From: Chitinophaga sp. H8
GTDB lineage: Bacteria; Bacteroidota; Bacteroidia; Chitinophagales; Chitinophagaceae
DNA length: 64,000 bases
Assembly (NCBI RefSeq): GCF_040567655.1
Contig: NZ_JBEXAC010000002.1
Span: 372,001 to 436,000, forward strand
Reading direction: 5' to 3'
In this document: positions 54,923 to 63,056 of the stretch, piece after piece
How positions within the stretch are numbered: the stretch's first letter is position 1
Layout: each line of letters begins with the position of its first letter
The notes under the pieces: generated by a model
Told to the model about the DNA's origin: nothing
Seen by the model: the letters and a program-made list of their open reading frames with translations, nothing else
Database searches by the model: none
Position numbers and translations under genes: made by a program

Positions 54923-56308
54923 TTATTTAATGAGTTTCAGCTTTTCAGGATCCCACTGAATAATCTTATTACTAAAATAGCTGTCATTACAAAGTAATGC
55001 AGGTGCTGCTGCTCTGAATCCGAACAGGGCATCTTCGCTCACTTTACCTCCGGTGCGCATTGCATTGAACAGGTTGTAGAAGTGATCAAAATGGGCACCC
55101 TTGTACCCTTCTTCTGCTACGTATTCCAGCTTATCCGGTGGTAACATTTCCTTACGGTCGTATACATATGGCTTACCTGCATCGATACCTTTTTTACTTT
55201 GCAGCAATGGATCATCTGTAGCAGCATAGCTTTTATTACGATACAAGGTTACCTTATCCCATTCTACGGTCATAGAGCCTTCGCTACCTACCATGCGCAG
55301 GTAATTGGTGCCACCGGTACCATCTACGAAGTTAACACGCAGGGAAAGGTTAAAAGCAGGGTGTATAGCTGTTTCAGGATAGTCAAACATCCCCATCATG
55401 ATATCCGGAACTTCACGGCCATCTTTCCAGTAGCGTAATCCGCCGGTAGCCATTACTTTGTTGGGCCCCAGGGAGCCTGTTACAAAATGCAGACTGGAGA
55501 ACAGGTGTACAAACAAGTCGCCCGAAACACCGGTACCATAGTCTTTATAATTCCTCCAACGGAAGAAGCGTAATGGATCAAAAGCACGTTTGGGTGCATT
55601 GGCCAGATAAGCATCCCAACCTACCGTGCTGGGAGAAGCATCCGCAGGAATCGGGTATTGCCAGGCTCCAAATGGCGACATACGCGCCCAGAAACCTTCC
55701 GCATAGTTCAGTTTGCCAATAGCGCCGTCTTTCAGTAACTGACGGGCTTTCTCATTACCCAGGGAGCTCATACCCTGGCTACCTACCTGATATACTACCT
55801 TTCCGTTTTTGCGTTGTGCTTCCACTACGGCAGGGCCTTCGGTGATATCATGCACCATTGGCTTTTCGCAGTACACGGATTTGCCTTTATTCATGGCTGC
55901 TACGGAAATGTCCTTATGCCAGAAGTCGGGCACGGCAATGATCACTGCATCAATATCACTGCGGTCCAGTATTTCAGTATAGTTGCGGGTAGTAAAAATG
56001 TCTTTACCCCATTTTTGTTTCGCATCCGCCAGCCGGCCATCATACAGGTCGCAGGCCGCTACCAGTTTTACGCCTGGTACAGTAATCGCTGTATTCGCAT
56101 CTGCAGTACCCATGCCACCCGCACCAATCAGGGCTACCTGAATCTGATCATTGGCACTATACTTTTCTTTTTCCCTTGCCAGGGATTTAATGTTCCTTTG
56201 CTTGTCTGCAGCAGTAATGATAGTTGGCAATAAAGAAGCGCCTACTACCCCTTTGGCGAACTTACTGATAAACCGCCTCCGTGAGCTTTCATTAGAATTT
56301 TCTGGCAT
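54923..56308 (-). CDS. Gfo/Idh/MocA family oxidoreductase with twin-arginine signal
   Basis: Exported NAD(P)-dependent dehydrogenase of 461 residues. The ATG at 56308 is used since it places the Tat motif near the start (SSRRRFISKFAKGVVGAS); a longer frame reaches 56356. Rossmann motif ALIGAGGMGTADAN is near 60-73, and VYCEKPMVHDITEGPAVVE is near 137-155 with the usual EKP catalytic Lys. The C-terminal sheet domain carries NFVDGTGGTNYLRMVGSEGS. Followed by a DUF1080 lipoprotein; together they could oxidise and then cleave a glycoside at C3 in the periplasm. Sugar substrate unknown. Confidence 0.9.
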   Translation of the reverse strand: MPENSNESSRRRFISKFAKGVVGASLLPTIITAADKQRNIKSLAREKEKYSANDQIQVALIGAGGMGTADANTAITVPGVKLVAACDLYDGRLADAKQKWGKDIFTTRNYTEILDRSDIDAVIIAVPDFWHKDISVAAMNKGKSVYCEKPMVHDITEGPAVVEAQRKNGKVVYQVGSQGMSSLGNEKARQLLKDGAIGKLNYAEGFWARMSPFGAWQYPIPADASPSTVGWDAYLANAPKRAFDPLRFFRWRNYKDYGTGVSGDLFVHLFSSLHFVTGSLGPNKVMATGGLRYWKDGREVPDIMMGMFDYPETAIHPAFNLSLRVNFVDGTGGTNYLRMVGSEGSMTVEWDKVTLYRNKSYAATDDPLLQSKKGIDAGKPYVYDRKEMLPPDKLEYVAEEGYKGAHFDHFYNLFNAMRTGGKVSEDALFGFRAAAPALLCNDSYFSNKIIQWDPEKLKLIK

Positions 56309-56447
56309 AATTTCCTGTTTGGATATTTGTAGATAATTGATAACGTGTTGGTACAATGGACGTTAAATTAGAAAGATTATCTGGAAATTCATAATCTTTT
56401 CCCATCCAGGCCGCTGTTTGCGGTGATCTCCCGCTTTTTCCCTTCCA

Positions 56448-57257
56448 TTATTTTATCACCAGCACAGCCATTACCGGCAGGTGATCTGAAGCATAACGCT
56501 CAGGTATTACCTGATGTTGCAACACCGTAGCCCCTCCCTGTGGGTGGAAAGCAATAAAATCGATCGCTCTTTTAGGATTTTCAACGGGTATTGTAGGCGC
56601 ACAGCTATAACAGGTGCGGGTAAAGCTGCTGTCCAGTGTGCGGATAGTAGCACTATTTTCGGATGCATTAAAATCACCGGCCAGTATTGCCGGTATACCT
56701 GCCTCTTCGATAATACGTTTAATGGCCCTTATCTGCATTAAGCGGCTGCTGTCATTACGTTGTACGTCCAGATGAGTGCTGGCCATCATGATCTTCCGCC
56801 CACGGGGCAACTGCAATATTGTGGTACACAGCGCCCTTGGCTCACCTCCGCTACCTGCTGCGGTGGGCAAGGCATGGCTTTTTCCGGTAAGTATAGGGTA
56901 CCTGGATAAAACAGCAATGCCATATTCCCCGCCACCATAGTCAATGGATTTGGTAAAATATGCCTGCATCCCCGTTTTGGCGGCTATTGCCTCCGCCTGG
57001 TGCAGCTGCCTGCCCGACCGGTCAGTATGTACATCTACTTCCTGCAGGGCTACCACATCGGGCATTACCCGGTTGATCACCGCTGCAATAGCATCAATAT
57101 CTATATAGTCCTTCCGGGAGGGAGGATTGGCATGATGGATATTATAGGTGAGCACTTTGATGGTGTCTGCTGTGCCTGTACTCCGCCCTGCCTGCTTATT
57201 TACACTGCAGGACAACAGACCAATGCCTGCAATAATGGATACAACCCATGTTTTCAT
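56448..57257 (-). CDS. Endonuclease/exonuclease/phosphatase family lipoprotein
   Basis: Exported lipoprotein of 269 residues with lipobox IIAGIGLLSC (Cys17). The EEP fold is recognised by KVLTYNIHHANPPS near 34-47, VVALQEVD near 73-80 (Glu metal ligand), STHLDVQRNDSS near 160-171, LAGDFNASENS (Asp and Asn) near 191-201, and SDHLPVMAVL at the end. Members of this exported branch hydrolyse phosphodiesters or phosphomonoesters, for example of lipid or inositol type. True nuclease action is not proven. It is the last chromosomal-looking gene before the conjugative block. Confidence 0.87.
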   Translation of the reverse strand: MKTWVVSIIAGIGLLSCSVNKQAGRSTGTADTIKVLTYNIHHANPPSRKDYIDIDAIAAVINRVMPDVVALQEVDVHTDRSGRQLHQAEAIAAKTGMQAYFTKSIDYGGGEYGIAVLSRYPILTGKSHALPTAAGSGGEPRALCTTILQLPRGRKIMMASTHLDVQRNDSSRLMQIRAIKRIIEEAGIPAILAGDFNASENSATIRTLDSSFTRTCYSCAPTIPVENPKRAIDFIAFHPQGGATVLQHQVIPERYASDHLPVMAVLVIK

Positions 57258-57597
57258 TTGCTTAAATTATAATTTTTTAAATAAAAAAGTTAGAAAAGCT
57301 AAATATAGCTTATAATGAGTAGTTTACGAGGCGGGAAATCATTGTCGGTAACGATTTAGTAATGGTGCTTATTGCATTCATTTTCTTTCGATTTCCTTGT
57401 AAATCAGTAGCAAATATAAAAAAAATATGGGTCGGTTCGACCCTTTTTTATATCTTTTTATATAGGCTCCGTAATAGCGTTTTTATACGTATTTAGAAAA
57501 AATTTTACCTGACTTCGGCATATCTCATGGGATTAATTCACAGTTAAGGGTAACATTTGTATTTGGATAAATACAGCCTGATAAAACGAGTGTAGCT
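57258..57597. other. Presumed junction between chromosome and conjugative element
   Basis: 340 bases, AT-rich, no ORF. A short hairpin terminator lies at 57429-57449. The left end (attL) of the element is expected somewhere here, but no direct repeat or tRNA target can be recognised with only one side visible. The rteC promoter should be in the last 100 bases. Confidence 0.45.
57429..57449 (+). terminator. Short hairpin terminator upstream of rteC
   Basis: GGGTCG (57429-57434) pairs with CGACCC (57438-57443), loop GTT, then TTTTTT. It points toward rteC, so it may end a transcript coming from the left or act as an attenuator in the leader of rteC. Confidence 0.6.
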
Positions 57598-58446
57598 ATG
57601 AGACATCCCTTACAAACCATCGTTGCCGAAATTCAAAGGCAGGAAAGAAAATTATCTGCCGAAGCGTCCAGCTTTATTGATGAGGCTTATAGAATGACTA
57701 TCTATCTTCAGGAATTATTGCGTGCCGTGAAAGAAGACGTGTTGAAAGAGGGCTTTGCCAGTAAAGCCGAAGAAGTCCATTTTTTCAAATTGATTAAGCC
57801 GAACATTCTCGGCAAATTGATTTACTATAACAAAGTGTACCGGATTGAAACGGCTTGCCCCGCAGATAACGGGAATTTGCATCAATGCTATTTTGCTTTA
57901 CAACTCCGGGAGTTAAAACAAGAATATAAAGAGCATATCTGCAATTCAGATTTTTACAGGTACTACCGTTCCGGCAGAACCGACCGGGACGAAAATTATT
58001 ATACGCTGGGCAATATCAATTACTATGAGGGATTAAACAGCTTTGTTTTTGAAATTGACCCGCAATTCTCAACCTACTTTGATTATAAGGTGGCAAAAAT
58101 CTTAGCCAATGAATTAATCTATAACTACCTCACCACAAAATTAAGCCCGGAACAAAGCCCCGATGTGCTATTGCAGAATGGCGATACAAAAGATATTTTT
58201 TGGACACAATCAAAGAACGCCCTTATCGAATTGATTTATGCGCTTCATGCCGCCGATGCGCTTTCACACGGCAAATTGGGTATTCGCAAAATCAGTATGG
58301 TATTTCAAATCCTGTTCCGTGTTTCGCTTAGCGATATTCATAACAGTTTCCACCGAATGAAGACCCGTGCAGGTTCACGGACTTTGTTTTTAGACCAACT
58401 GAAATACAGCTTAGAAGAATACATGGACAAGGAAGATACTGCGTAA
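57598..58446 (+). CDS. rteC: RteC family regulator of conjugative element excision
   Basis: Protein of 282 residues of the RteC family, which in CTnDOT-type elements activates the excision operon that follows. The RteC fold is seen as an N-terminal helical region (about 1-90), the middle segment with SDFYRYYRSGRTDRDENYYTLGN near 120-143, and a winged-helix-like C-terminus (about 200-280: DIFWTQSKNALIELIYALH, IRKISMVFQILFRVSLSDIHNSFHRM). Transcribed towards the xis-like genes, with a terminator and then a clear inverted repeat (58509-58534) in the 262-base gap. rteA, rteB and tetQ, which precede it in CTnDOT, are not present, so its own control may differ. Confidence 0.9.
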   Translation: MRHPLQTIVAEIQRQERKLSAEASSFIDEAYRMTIYLQELLRAVKEDVLKEGFASKAEEVHFFKLIKPNILGKLIYYNKVYRIETACPADNGNLHQCYFALQLRELKQEYKEHICNSDFYRYYRSGRTDRDENYYTLGNINYYEGLNSFVFEIDPQFSTYFDYKVAKILANELIYNYLTTKLSPEQSPDVLLQNGDTKDIFWTQSKNALIELIYALHAADALSHGKLGIRKISMVFQILFRVSLSDIHNSFHRMKTRAGSRTLFLDQLKYSLEEYMDKEDTA

Positions 58447-58466
58447 TCTTCTTTTTTATTTTAAGG

Positions 58467-58505
58467 AATAAAGGACGGCATTGATGGTGCTGTCCTTTAT
58501 TTTGC
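58467..58505 (+). terminator. Terminator after rteC
   Basis: AATAAAGGAC (58467-58476) pairs perfectly with GTCCTTTATT (58492-58501), with further partial pairing in the loop. It is 20 bases after the rteC stop. Confidence 0.75.
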
Positions 58506-58508
58506 CCG

Positions 58509-58534
58509 TTTGCCTATATGTGTATATAGGCAAA
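58509..58534. promoter_or_regulatory. Perfect 11-bp inverted repeat, candidate RteC operator
   Basis: TTTGCCTATAT (58509-58519) and ATATAGGCAAA (58524-58534), loop GTGT. It lies between rteC and the xis-like genes, about 175 bases before the first xis start. RteC of CTnDOT is known to bind inverted half-sites upstream of its excision promoter, so this is a good candidate for the same site. Confidence 0.5.
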
Positions 58535-58708
58535 TCCGTTGGTCGGCACTCTTAGTTCATACTGTAAAAAGCAAGAAATCCCTATACAGCAATACTTTAC
58601 ATCAATTGCAAAAAAATAAAAAAAACTGCCTTTTTGATAGACACGTATCGGAAGACAGCCCCAGCCAAACGCTCCAATTTTGTACAGTGAACATTAAGCA
58701 ACTGTGCA

Positions 58709-59059
58709 ATGAATATTATAACCATAGAAGAAGAAGCATGGAGGTCGCTCAACGAGCGTATTAAATCCATTAGCGAGTTTATTCTGAAATCAGAAAACAC
58801 CAGCTATGATAGTCTTTGGCTCAATAACCATGAAGTCTGTCAGTACCTCCACATCAGCGAAAAAACACTTTGGCGTATGCGTTCCAAAGGCGAAATAGCC
58901 TACTCCAAAATGTACGGGCAGTATTACTATACCATAGGAGCCATAAAAAATATGCTCAATGCCCATGCTGTGCAAACCAGCGAGGAATACATACAGGAGC
59001 TTATGGCAAGGGGTAAAAGCTATATCGAAAAAGGAAGAACAATAAAATCCGGCAAATAA
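58709..59059 (+). CDS. Helix-turn-helix protein, Xis2c-like excisionase
   Basis: Small DNA-binding protein of 116 residues with a MerR/HTH_17-type fold at about 40-90 (LWLNNHEVCQYLHISEKTLWRM, then GEIAYSKMYGQYYYTIGAIKNML). The N-terminal 35 residues form a charged helix (IEEEAWRSLNERIKSISEFIL). By position, first gene after rteC and followed 15 bases later by a second protein of the same kind, it corresponds to xis2c of CTnDOT. It would bind near the element ends and direct the integrase towards excision. The integrase itself is not in this window. Confidence 0.82.
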   Translation: MNIITIEEEAWRSLNERIKSISEFILKSENTSYDSLWLNNHEVCQYLHISEKTLWRMRSKGEIAYSKMYGQYYYTIGAIKNMLNAHAVQTSEEYIQELMARGKSYIEKGRTIKSGK

Positions 59060-59074
59060 TTAAAACGTACTGCT

Positions 59075-59383
59075 ATGAACATAGATAGAATGGAATTTTT
59101 TGCATGGATGGAGCGAATTATGGAACGCTTTGATGTTCTGAAACAACACATCATAGATATACAAAAGCAACGCAATACCATAGACGGCGAAGAACTGCTG
59201 GACAACCAAGACCTGTTACAAATGCTGAAAATCAGCCACCGCTCCTTGCAGCGTTACCGTTCGTCTGGCAAGCTGCCGTACTACACCATTAGCGGAAAGC
59301 TGTATTACAAGCTATCGGATGTACACCAATTCATCAGGGATAGTTTCAATGTTCCCCTGCAACGCACAAAGGACAACGGGTGA
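59075..59383 (+). CDS. Helix-turn-helix protein, Xis2d-like excisionase
   Basis: Protein of 102 residues, paralogous to the preceding one. It has the HTH_17 fold at about 47-90 (LLDNQDLLQMLKISHRSLQRY, SGKLPYYTISGKLYYKLSDVHQF) and a leading helix (FFAWMERIMERFDVLKQHIID). It corresponds to xis2d by order. Two such proteins are used together in CTnDOT excision. It is 15 bases after the first, so one transcript. An 8-bp hairpin lies between it and the next gene. Confidence 0.82.
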   Translation: MNIDRMEFFAWMERIMERFDVLKQHIIDIQKQRNTIDGEELLDNQDLLQMLKISHRSLQRYRSSGKLPYYTISGKLYYKLSDVHQFIRDSFNVPLQRTKDNG

Positions 59384-59402
59384 CAAATAGTGCCACCTAA
59401 AG

Positions 59403-59428
59403 ACAGGTACGGCGTAGCCGTACCCTGT
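59403..59428 (+). promoter_or_regulatory. Stable hairpin between the xis-like gene and the DUF3945 gene
   Basis: GGTACGGC (59406-59413) pairs with GCCGTACC (59417-59424), loop GTA, with ACA/TGT continuing the stem after one bulged base. No U-tract follows, so it is more likely a processing, stability or translation-control element inside the operon than a terminator. Confidence 0.4.
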
Positions 59429-59469
59429 TCAATTACTTTCGGACGATAACAATTTAAAATATCAATATT

Positions 59470-60957
59470 ATGAGCGAGCAGACAATAGAACAGCCTCAAC
59501 AAGAGCAGCAGCAAAAACCACAGCAATCCCCTGAACAGCTTTCAGATGTTTTGCTGGTCATGGATAAGGAAAAAAAGACTATTCAAGCGGTTACAGGTAT
59601 TGACGAAAATGGCGAATTAAAAACCGTTGATGCCAATAAAAAGAACCAAAGCGAATTTATGCGGGTAGATAAGAGCGGAGATTTTTTCTCCAACTTCTTC
59701 TCCAACTTTTGGCGACAGCTCAAAGACCCCACCCGTTTTTCATTTTTCAAAGTTCCTGAACAGGAAGCCGTTGAAACAGCCCAAAAAATGCAGCAACAAA
59801 TAAACGCCCCTACCAAAGAGGGCGAGGCAGTTATGGCTAAACATGAAGTGAAAGAGCCAAAGGAAGTGCAGCAAGAAAACAAAAAAGATATGGAAACTAC
59901 ACAAGCAACACAGACAACGCAGGCAACCCCTGAAACAAACGACCATCGTTTTAAGGCAGATGATATTGATTGGAAAACACTGGCACAAATTGGGATAACC
60001 AAAGAGCGGCTTGAAAAAGACGGCACATTGGATATGCTGTTGAAAGGCTATAAAACCAATAAGGTATATCCCATAGGTATCAATTTTGGTTCTGCCGTAA
60101 TTCGTTCGGAGGCAAGGTTGGGGCTTCAAAACGGAGAAAACGGCAAGCCTGTATTTGTAATGTATGGCGTTCGCCACGAGCCGAACCTGCATACTCCTTT
60201 TTTCGGTCATGAATTTACCAAAGAGGACAAAGACAATTTGCTCAAAACCGGGAACATGGGGCGTGTGGTAGAGTTGACCTATCCCAAGACCGGAGAAAAA
60301 ATACCGTCCATTATCAGCATTGATAAACTGACAAAGGAAGTTATTGCCTTACGGCAGGATTGGATAAAAGTGCCTGACGATATTGGAGGTGTAAAACTCA
60401 CCGCGGAGCAAAAGCAAGTCTTATATGAGGGCAAAGCCATTTACTTAGAGGGTATGGTTTCGCAGAAAGGCAAAACGTTCAGCAGCGATATTCAATATAA
60501 TGCTGACAAGCGTTTTCCCGAATACCTTTTTGAAAGGGGTGCAAATTACAAACAGACCCAAAGCCAGCAGCAAGCGCAATCACAGGAAAATCCCAAATTA
60601 TTCAGAGGTAAAGAATTTAACGATGAGCAATACAAAAAGCTCACAGAGGGCAAGACCATTTATGTTTCTGATTTCATAGACGGGAAAGGACAGCCTTACA
60701 AGGGCTATGTTACGCTGAATGCCGAAACAGGCAAGTTTGATTTCAGTTTTAGAAACCCGGATAAATTAAAAGACAAGATTGTTCCCGCAGAAACCCATAA
60801 AACGCAGGTTGCCGTCAATTCAGAGGGTAAAACCAATGAGGCTACCAAAAATATCAATGAGCCTTTAAAACCCCAACAAACTGCTCCTGTGAACAAACAG
60901 CAGCAGGAAAAGCAGGAGCCGCCAAAGCCAGCTAAATCAAAAGGAATGAAAATGTAA
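59470..60957 (+). CDS. DUF4099/DUF3945 protein of conjugative elements (orf3-like)
   Basis: Hydrophilic protein of 495 residues. The N-terminus is Gln-rich (QPQQEQQQKPQQSPEQL), then a DUF4099-like part (about 150-215: DIDWKTLAQIGITKERLEKDG). Two DUF3945-type repeats follow, the clearest around 310-360 (GVKLTAEQKQVLYEGKAIYLEGM) and 375-425 (GKEFNDEQYKKLTEGKTIYVSDF), each with a short L/F-x-x-EQ-x-x-L-x-x-G-K-x-I-Y-x-x pattern. The tail is Lys/Pro/Gln-rich. It corresponds to orf3 in the CTnDOT xis2c-xis2d-orf3-exc operon. Role not known. It ends 17 bases before the topoisomerase gene. Confidence 0.85.
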   Translation: MSEQTIEQPQQEQQQKPQQSPEQLSDVLLVMDKEKKTIQAVTGIDENGELKTVDANKKNQSEFMRVDKSGDFFSNFFSNFWRQLKDPTRFSFFKVPEQEAVETAQKMQQQINAPTKEGEAVMAKHEVKEPKEVQQENKKDMETTQATQTTQATPETNDHRFKADDIDWKTLAQIGITKERLEKDGTLDMLLKGYKTNKVYPIGINFGSAVIRSEARLGLQNGENGKPVFVMYGVRHEPNLHTPFFGHEFTKEDKDNLLKTGNMGRVVELTYPKTGEKIPSIISIDKLTKEVIALRQDWIKVPDDIGGVKLTAEQKQVLYEGKAIYLEGMVSQKGKTFSSDIQYNADKRFPEYLFERGANYKQTQSQQQAQSQENPKLFRGKEFNDEQYKKLTEGKTIYVSDFIDGKGQPYKGYVTLNAETGKFDFSFRNPDKLKDKIVPAETHKTQVAVNSEGKTNEATKNINEPLKPQQTAPVNKQQQEKQEPPKPAKSKGMKM

Positions 60958-60974
60958 TTTCTAAAGGATAAGAT

Positions 60975-63056
60975 ATGAAAGCAATTATAGCAGAAAAACC
61001 AAGCGTAGCCCGTGAAATAGCCTCCCTGTTGGGAGCCACCGAAAAAAAGGATGGCTACGTAACAGGCAATGGCTATCAGGTTACGTGGGCATTCGGGCAT
61101 TTGGTCGGTTTGGCAATGCCGGAAGATTATGGGTTTTCGGGTTTCCAAAAGGAAGCCCTGCCCATATTGCCCAACCCTTTTTTATTGACGGTACGCAAAG
61201 TGCGAAAAGAAAAAGCCTATGTTCCCGATAGTGGAGCGGTAAAGCAGTTGAAAATTATTGAACAGGTTATCGGGCGTTGCGATAGCATTATTGTTGCTAC
61301 CGATGCGGGACGTGAGGGTGAACTCATCTTCAGGTATATTTATGAATACCTGAAATGCAGCAAACCTTTTCAGCGTTTATGGATAAGTTCATTGACTGAA
61401 AAAGCCATCAGGCAAGGTTTTGATAATCTAAAACCCGGAGGTGATTTCGATGGGCTGTACCGTGCCGGGCAAGCACGAAGCCAAGCCGATTGGCTCGTAG
61501 GCATCAATGCTTCACAGGCATTGAGCATTGCAGGGCGTGGTTTGTTTTCGCTGGGGCGTGTGCAAACGCCTACACTCGCACTCATCTGTAAACGATATTT
61601 GGAGAACAAAAATTTTGCTGTCAAAAAATATTGGCAGATACAGTTGGAACACCGAAAGGAATTTACAGACTTCAAAAGCCTTTCAAAAACCAAATGGGAC
61701 GATAAGAAATTAGCAGACGACACGCTTAAATCTATTGAACGCACCGGGGTCGCAACTGTTACAACCGTAGAAACCAAAACAGTTACCGAACAACCGCCAT
61801 TACTTTTTGACCTGACGGGCTTGCAAAAGGAAGCAAACAAAAGGCTCTTTTTAACCGCCGAAGAAACGCTGAACATATCCCAAACCCTGTACGAAAAGAA
61901 ACTCATCACCTATCCACGTACCGGGAGCAAATACATACCCGAAGATGTTTGGGCGGAAATACCCGCTTTGGTAAGGTCACTGGAAGCAAGAACTTCCTGT
62001 AAAGAAGCAGTAGGGAAATTGAAATGGGGTCGTTTTAACAAGCGGATTGTGAACGATGTAAAAGTAACAGACCATCACGGTTTGCTCATCACCGAAACCA
62101 TCCCCTCTGCATTACCCTCAAACGAAGAAGCTGTCTATGATATGATTGCACTGCGCTTGCTGGAAGCCTTATCGCAAGCCAGCACCAAAGAAATAACAGA
62201 CGTTACATTACAGGCATTGCATTATGATTTTGCAATGAAAGGCAGCAAAATTATAGAAGCGGGCTGGCGTGGCATCAAAAGAAATTTTAGTGATGAAGAA
62301 AGCGAACCAGTGCAGGAATTACCGGAATTAAAATCGGGCGATGAACTTAAAATCAAGAGTGCTGAAGTGCTGGAGAAAAAGACCAAGCCACCTGTACTTT
62401 ACACGGAAGCAGATTTGTTGTCTGCAATGGAAAATGCCGGAAAGGAAATAGCGAACGAAGATGAACGTAAAGCCCTGCAAGGTATCGGTATTGGTACACC
62501 AGCCACAAGAGCCGCCATTATAGAAACCCTTTTTAAAAGGGAATATATCAGGCGGGATAAAAAATCACTTGTTCCCACCGAAAAGGGATTGCAGGTATAT
62601 GAAGTCGTAAAGGATAAGCGAATTGCCGATGTTGCCATGACCGCTGAATGGGAAATGGCTTTGCAAAAGATTGAGAATAACGAAGCAGATGCTATGGACT
62701 TCCATCAATCAATGAAAACCTATACATCTTCTGTTACGCAGGAAATTTTAGGCATAACTATCGAAAGTCAAAATCACCCAGACCTAACCTGTCCCAAATG
62801 TGGAACCCATAAACTGCTCATTCGGGATAAGGTTGTGAAATGTCCCAATGAGGCTTGCAACTGGCTTCAGTTTCGCAATGTGTGCGGTGTACAATTGAGC
62901 GTTGCCGACATAGAAAACCTTGTAACCAAAAGAAAGACCAATCTTCTCAAAGGAATGAAAAGTAAAGCGGGTAAAAAATTCGATGCTTTTATCATCCTGA
63001 AAGATAATTGCGAAAGCTCTTTTGAATTTGCCAACACCACAAGCAAAAAGAAATGA
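60975..63056 (+). CDS. DNA topoisomerase III (type IA), Exc-like
   Basis: Topoisomerase of 693 residues. Toprim domain with AIIAEKPSVAREIASLLG at 3-20 and DAGREGELI near 112-120; the active-site region LITYPRTGSKYIPEDV near 313-328 contains the catalytic Tyr; the final part has a zinc ribbon (CPKCG and CPNEAC near 597-620). It corresponds to exc of CTnDOT, an excision-associated topoisomerase. It can relax or decatenate single-stranded DNA; for CTnDOT the topoisomerase activity itself is not needed for excision in the test tube. Stop overlaps the next start by 4 bases (ATGA). Confidence 0.9.
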   Translation: MKAIIAEKPSVAREIASLLGATEKKDGYVTGNGYQVTWAFGHLVGLAMPEDYGFSGFQKEALPILPNPFLLTVRKVRKEKAYVPDSGAVKQLKIIEQVIGRCDSIIVATDAGREGELIFRYIYEYLKCSKPFQRLWISSLTEKAIRQGFDNLKPGGDFDGLYRAGQARSQADWLVGINASQALSIAGRGLFSLGRVQTPTLALICKRYLENKNFAVKKYWQIQLEHRKEFTDFKSLSKTKWDDKKLADDTLKSIERTGVATVTTVETKTVTEQPPLLFDLTGLQKEANKRLFLTAEETLNISQTLYEKKLITYPRTGSKYIPEDVWAEIPALVRSLEARTSCKEAVGKLKWGRFNKRIVNDVKVTDHHGLLITETIPSALPSNEEAVYDMIALRLLEALSQASTKEITDVTLQALHYDFAMKGSKIIEAGWRGIKRNFSDEESEPVQELPELKSGDELKIKSAEVLEKKTKPPVLYTEADLLSAMENAGKEIANEDERKALQGIGIGTPATRAAIIETLFKREYIRRDKKSLVPTEKGLQVYEVVKDKRIADVAMTAEWEMALQKIENNEADAMDFHQSMKTYTSSVTQEILGITIESQNHPDLTCPKCGTHKLLIRDKVVKCPNEACNWLQFRNVCGVQLSVADIENLVTKRKTNLLKGMKSKAGKKFDAFIILKDNCESSFEFANTTSKKK

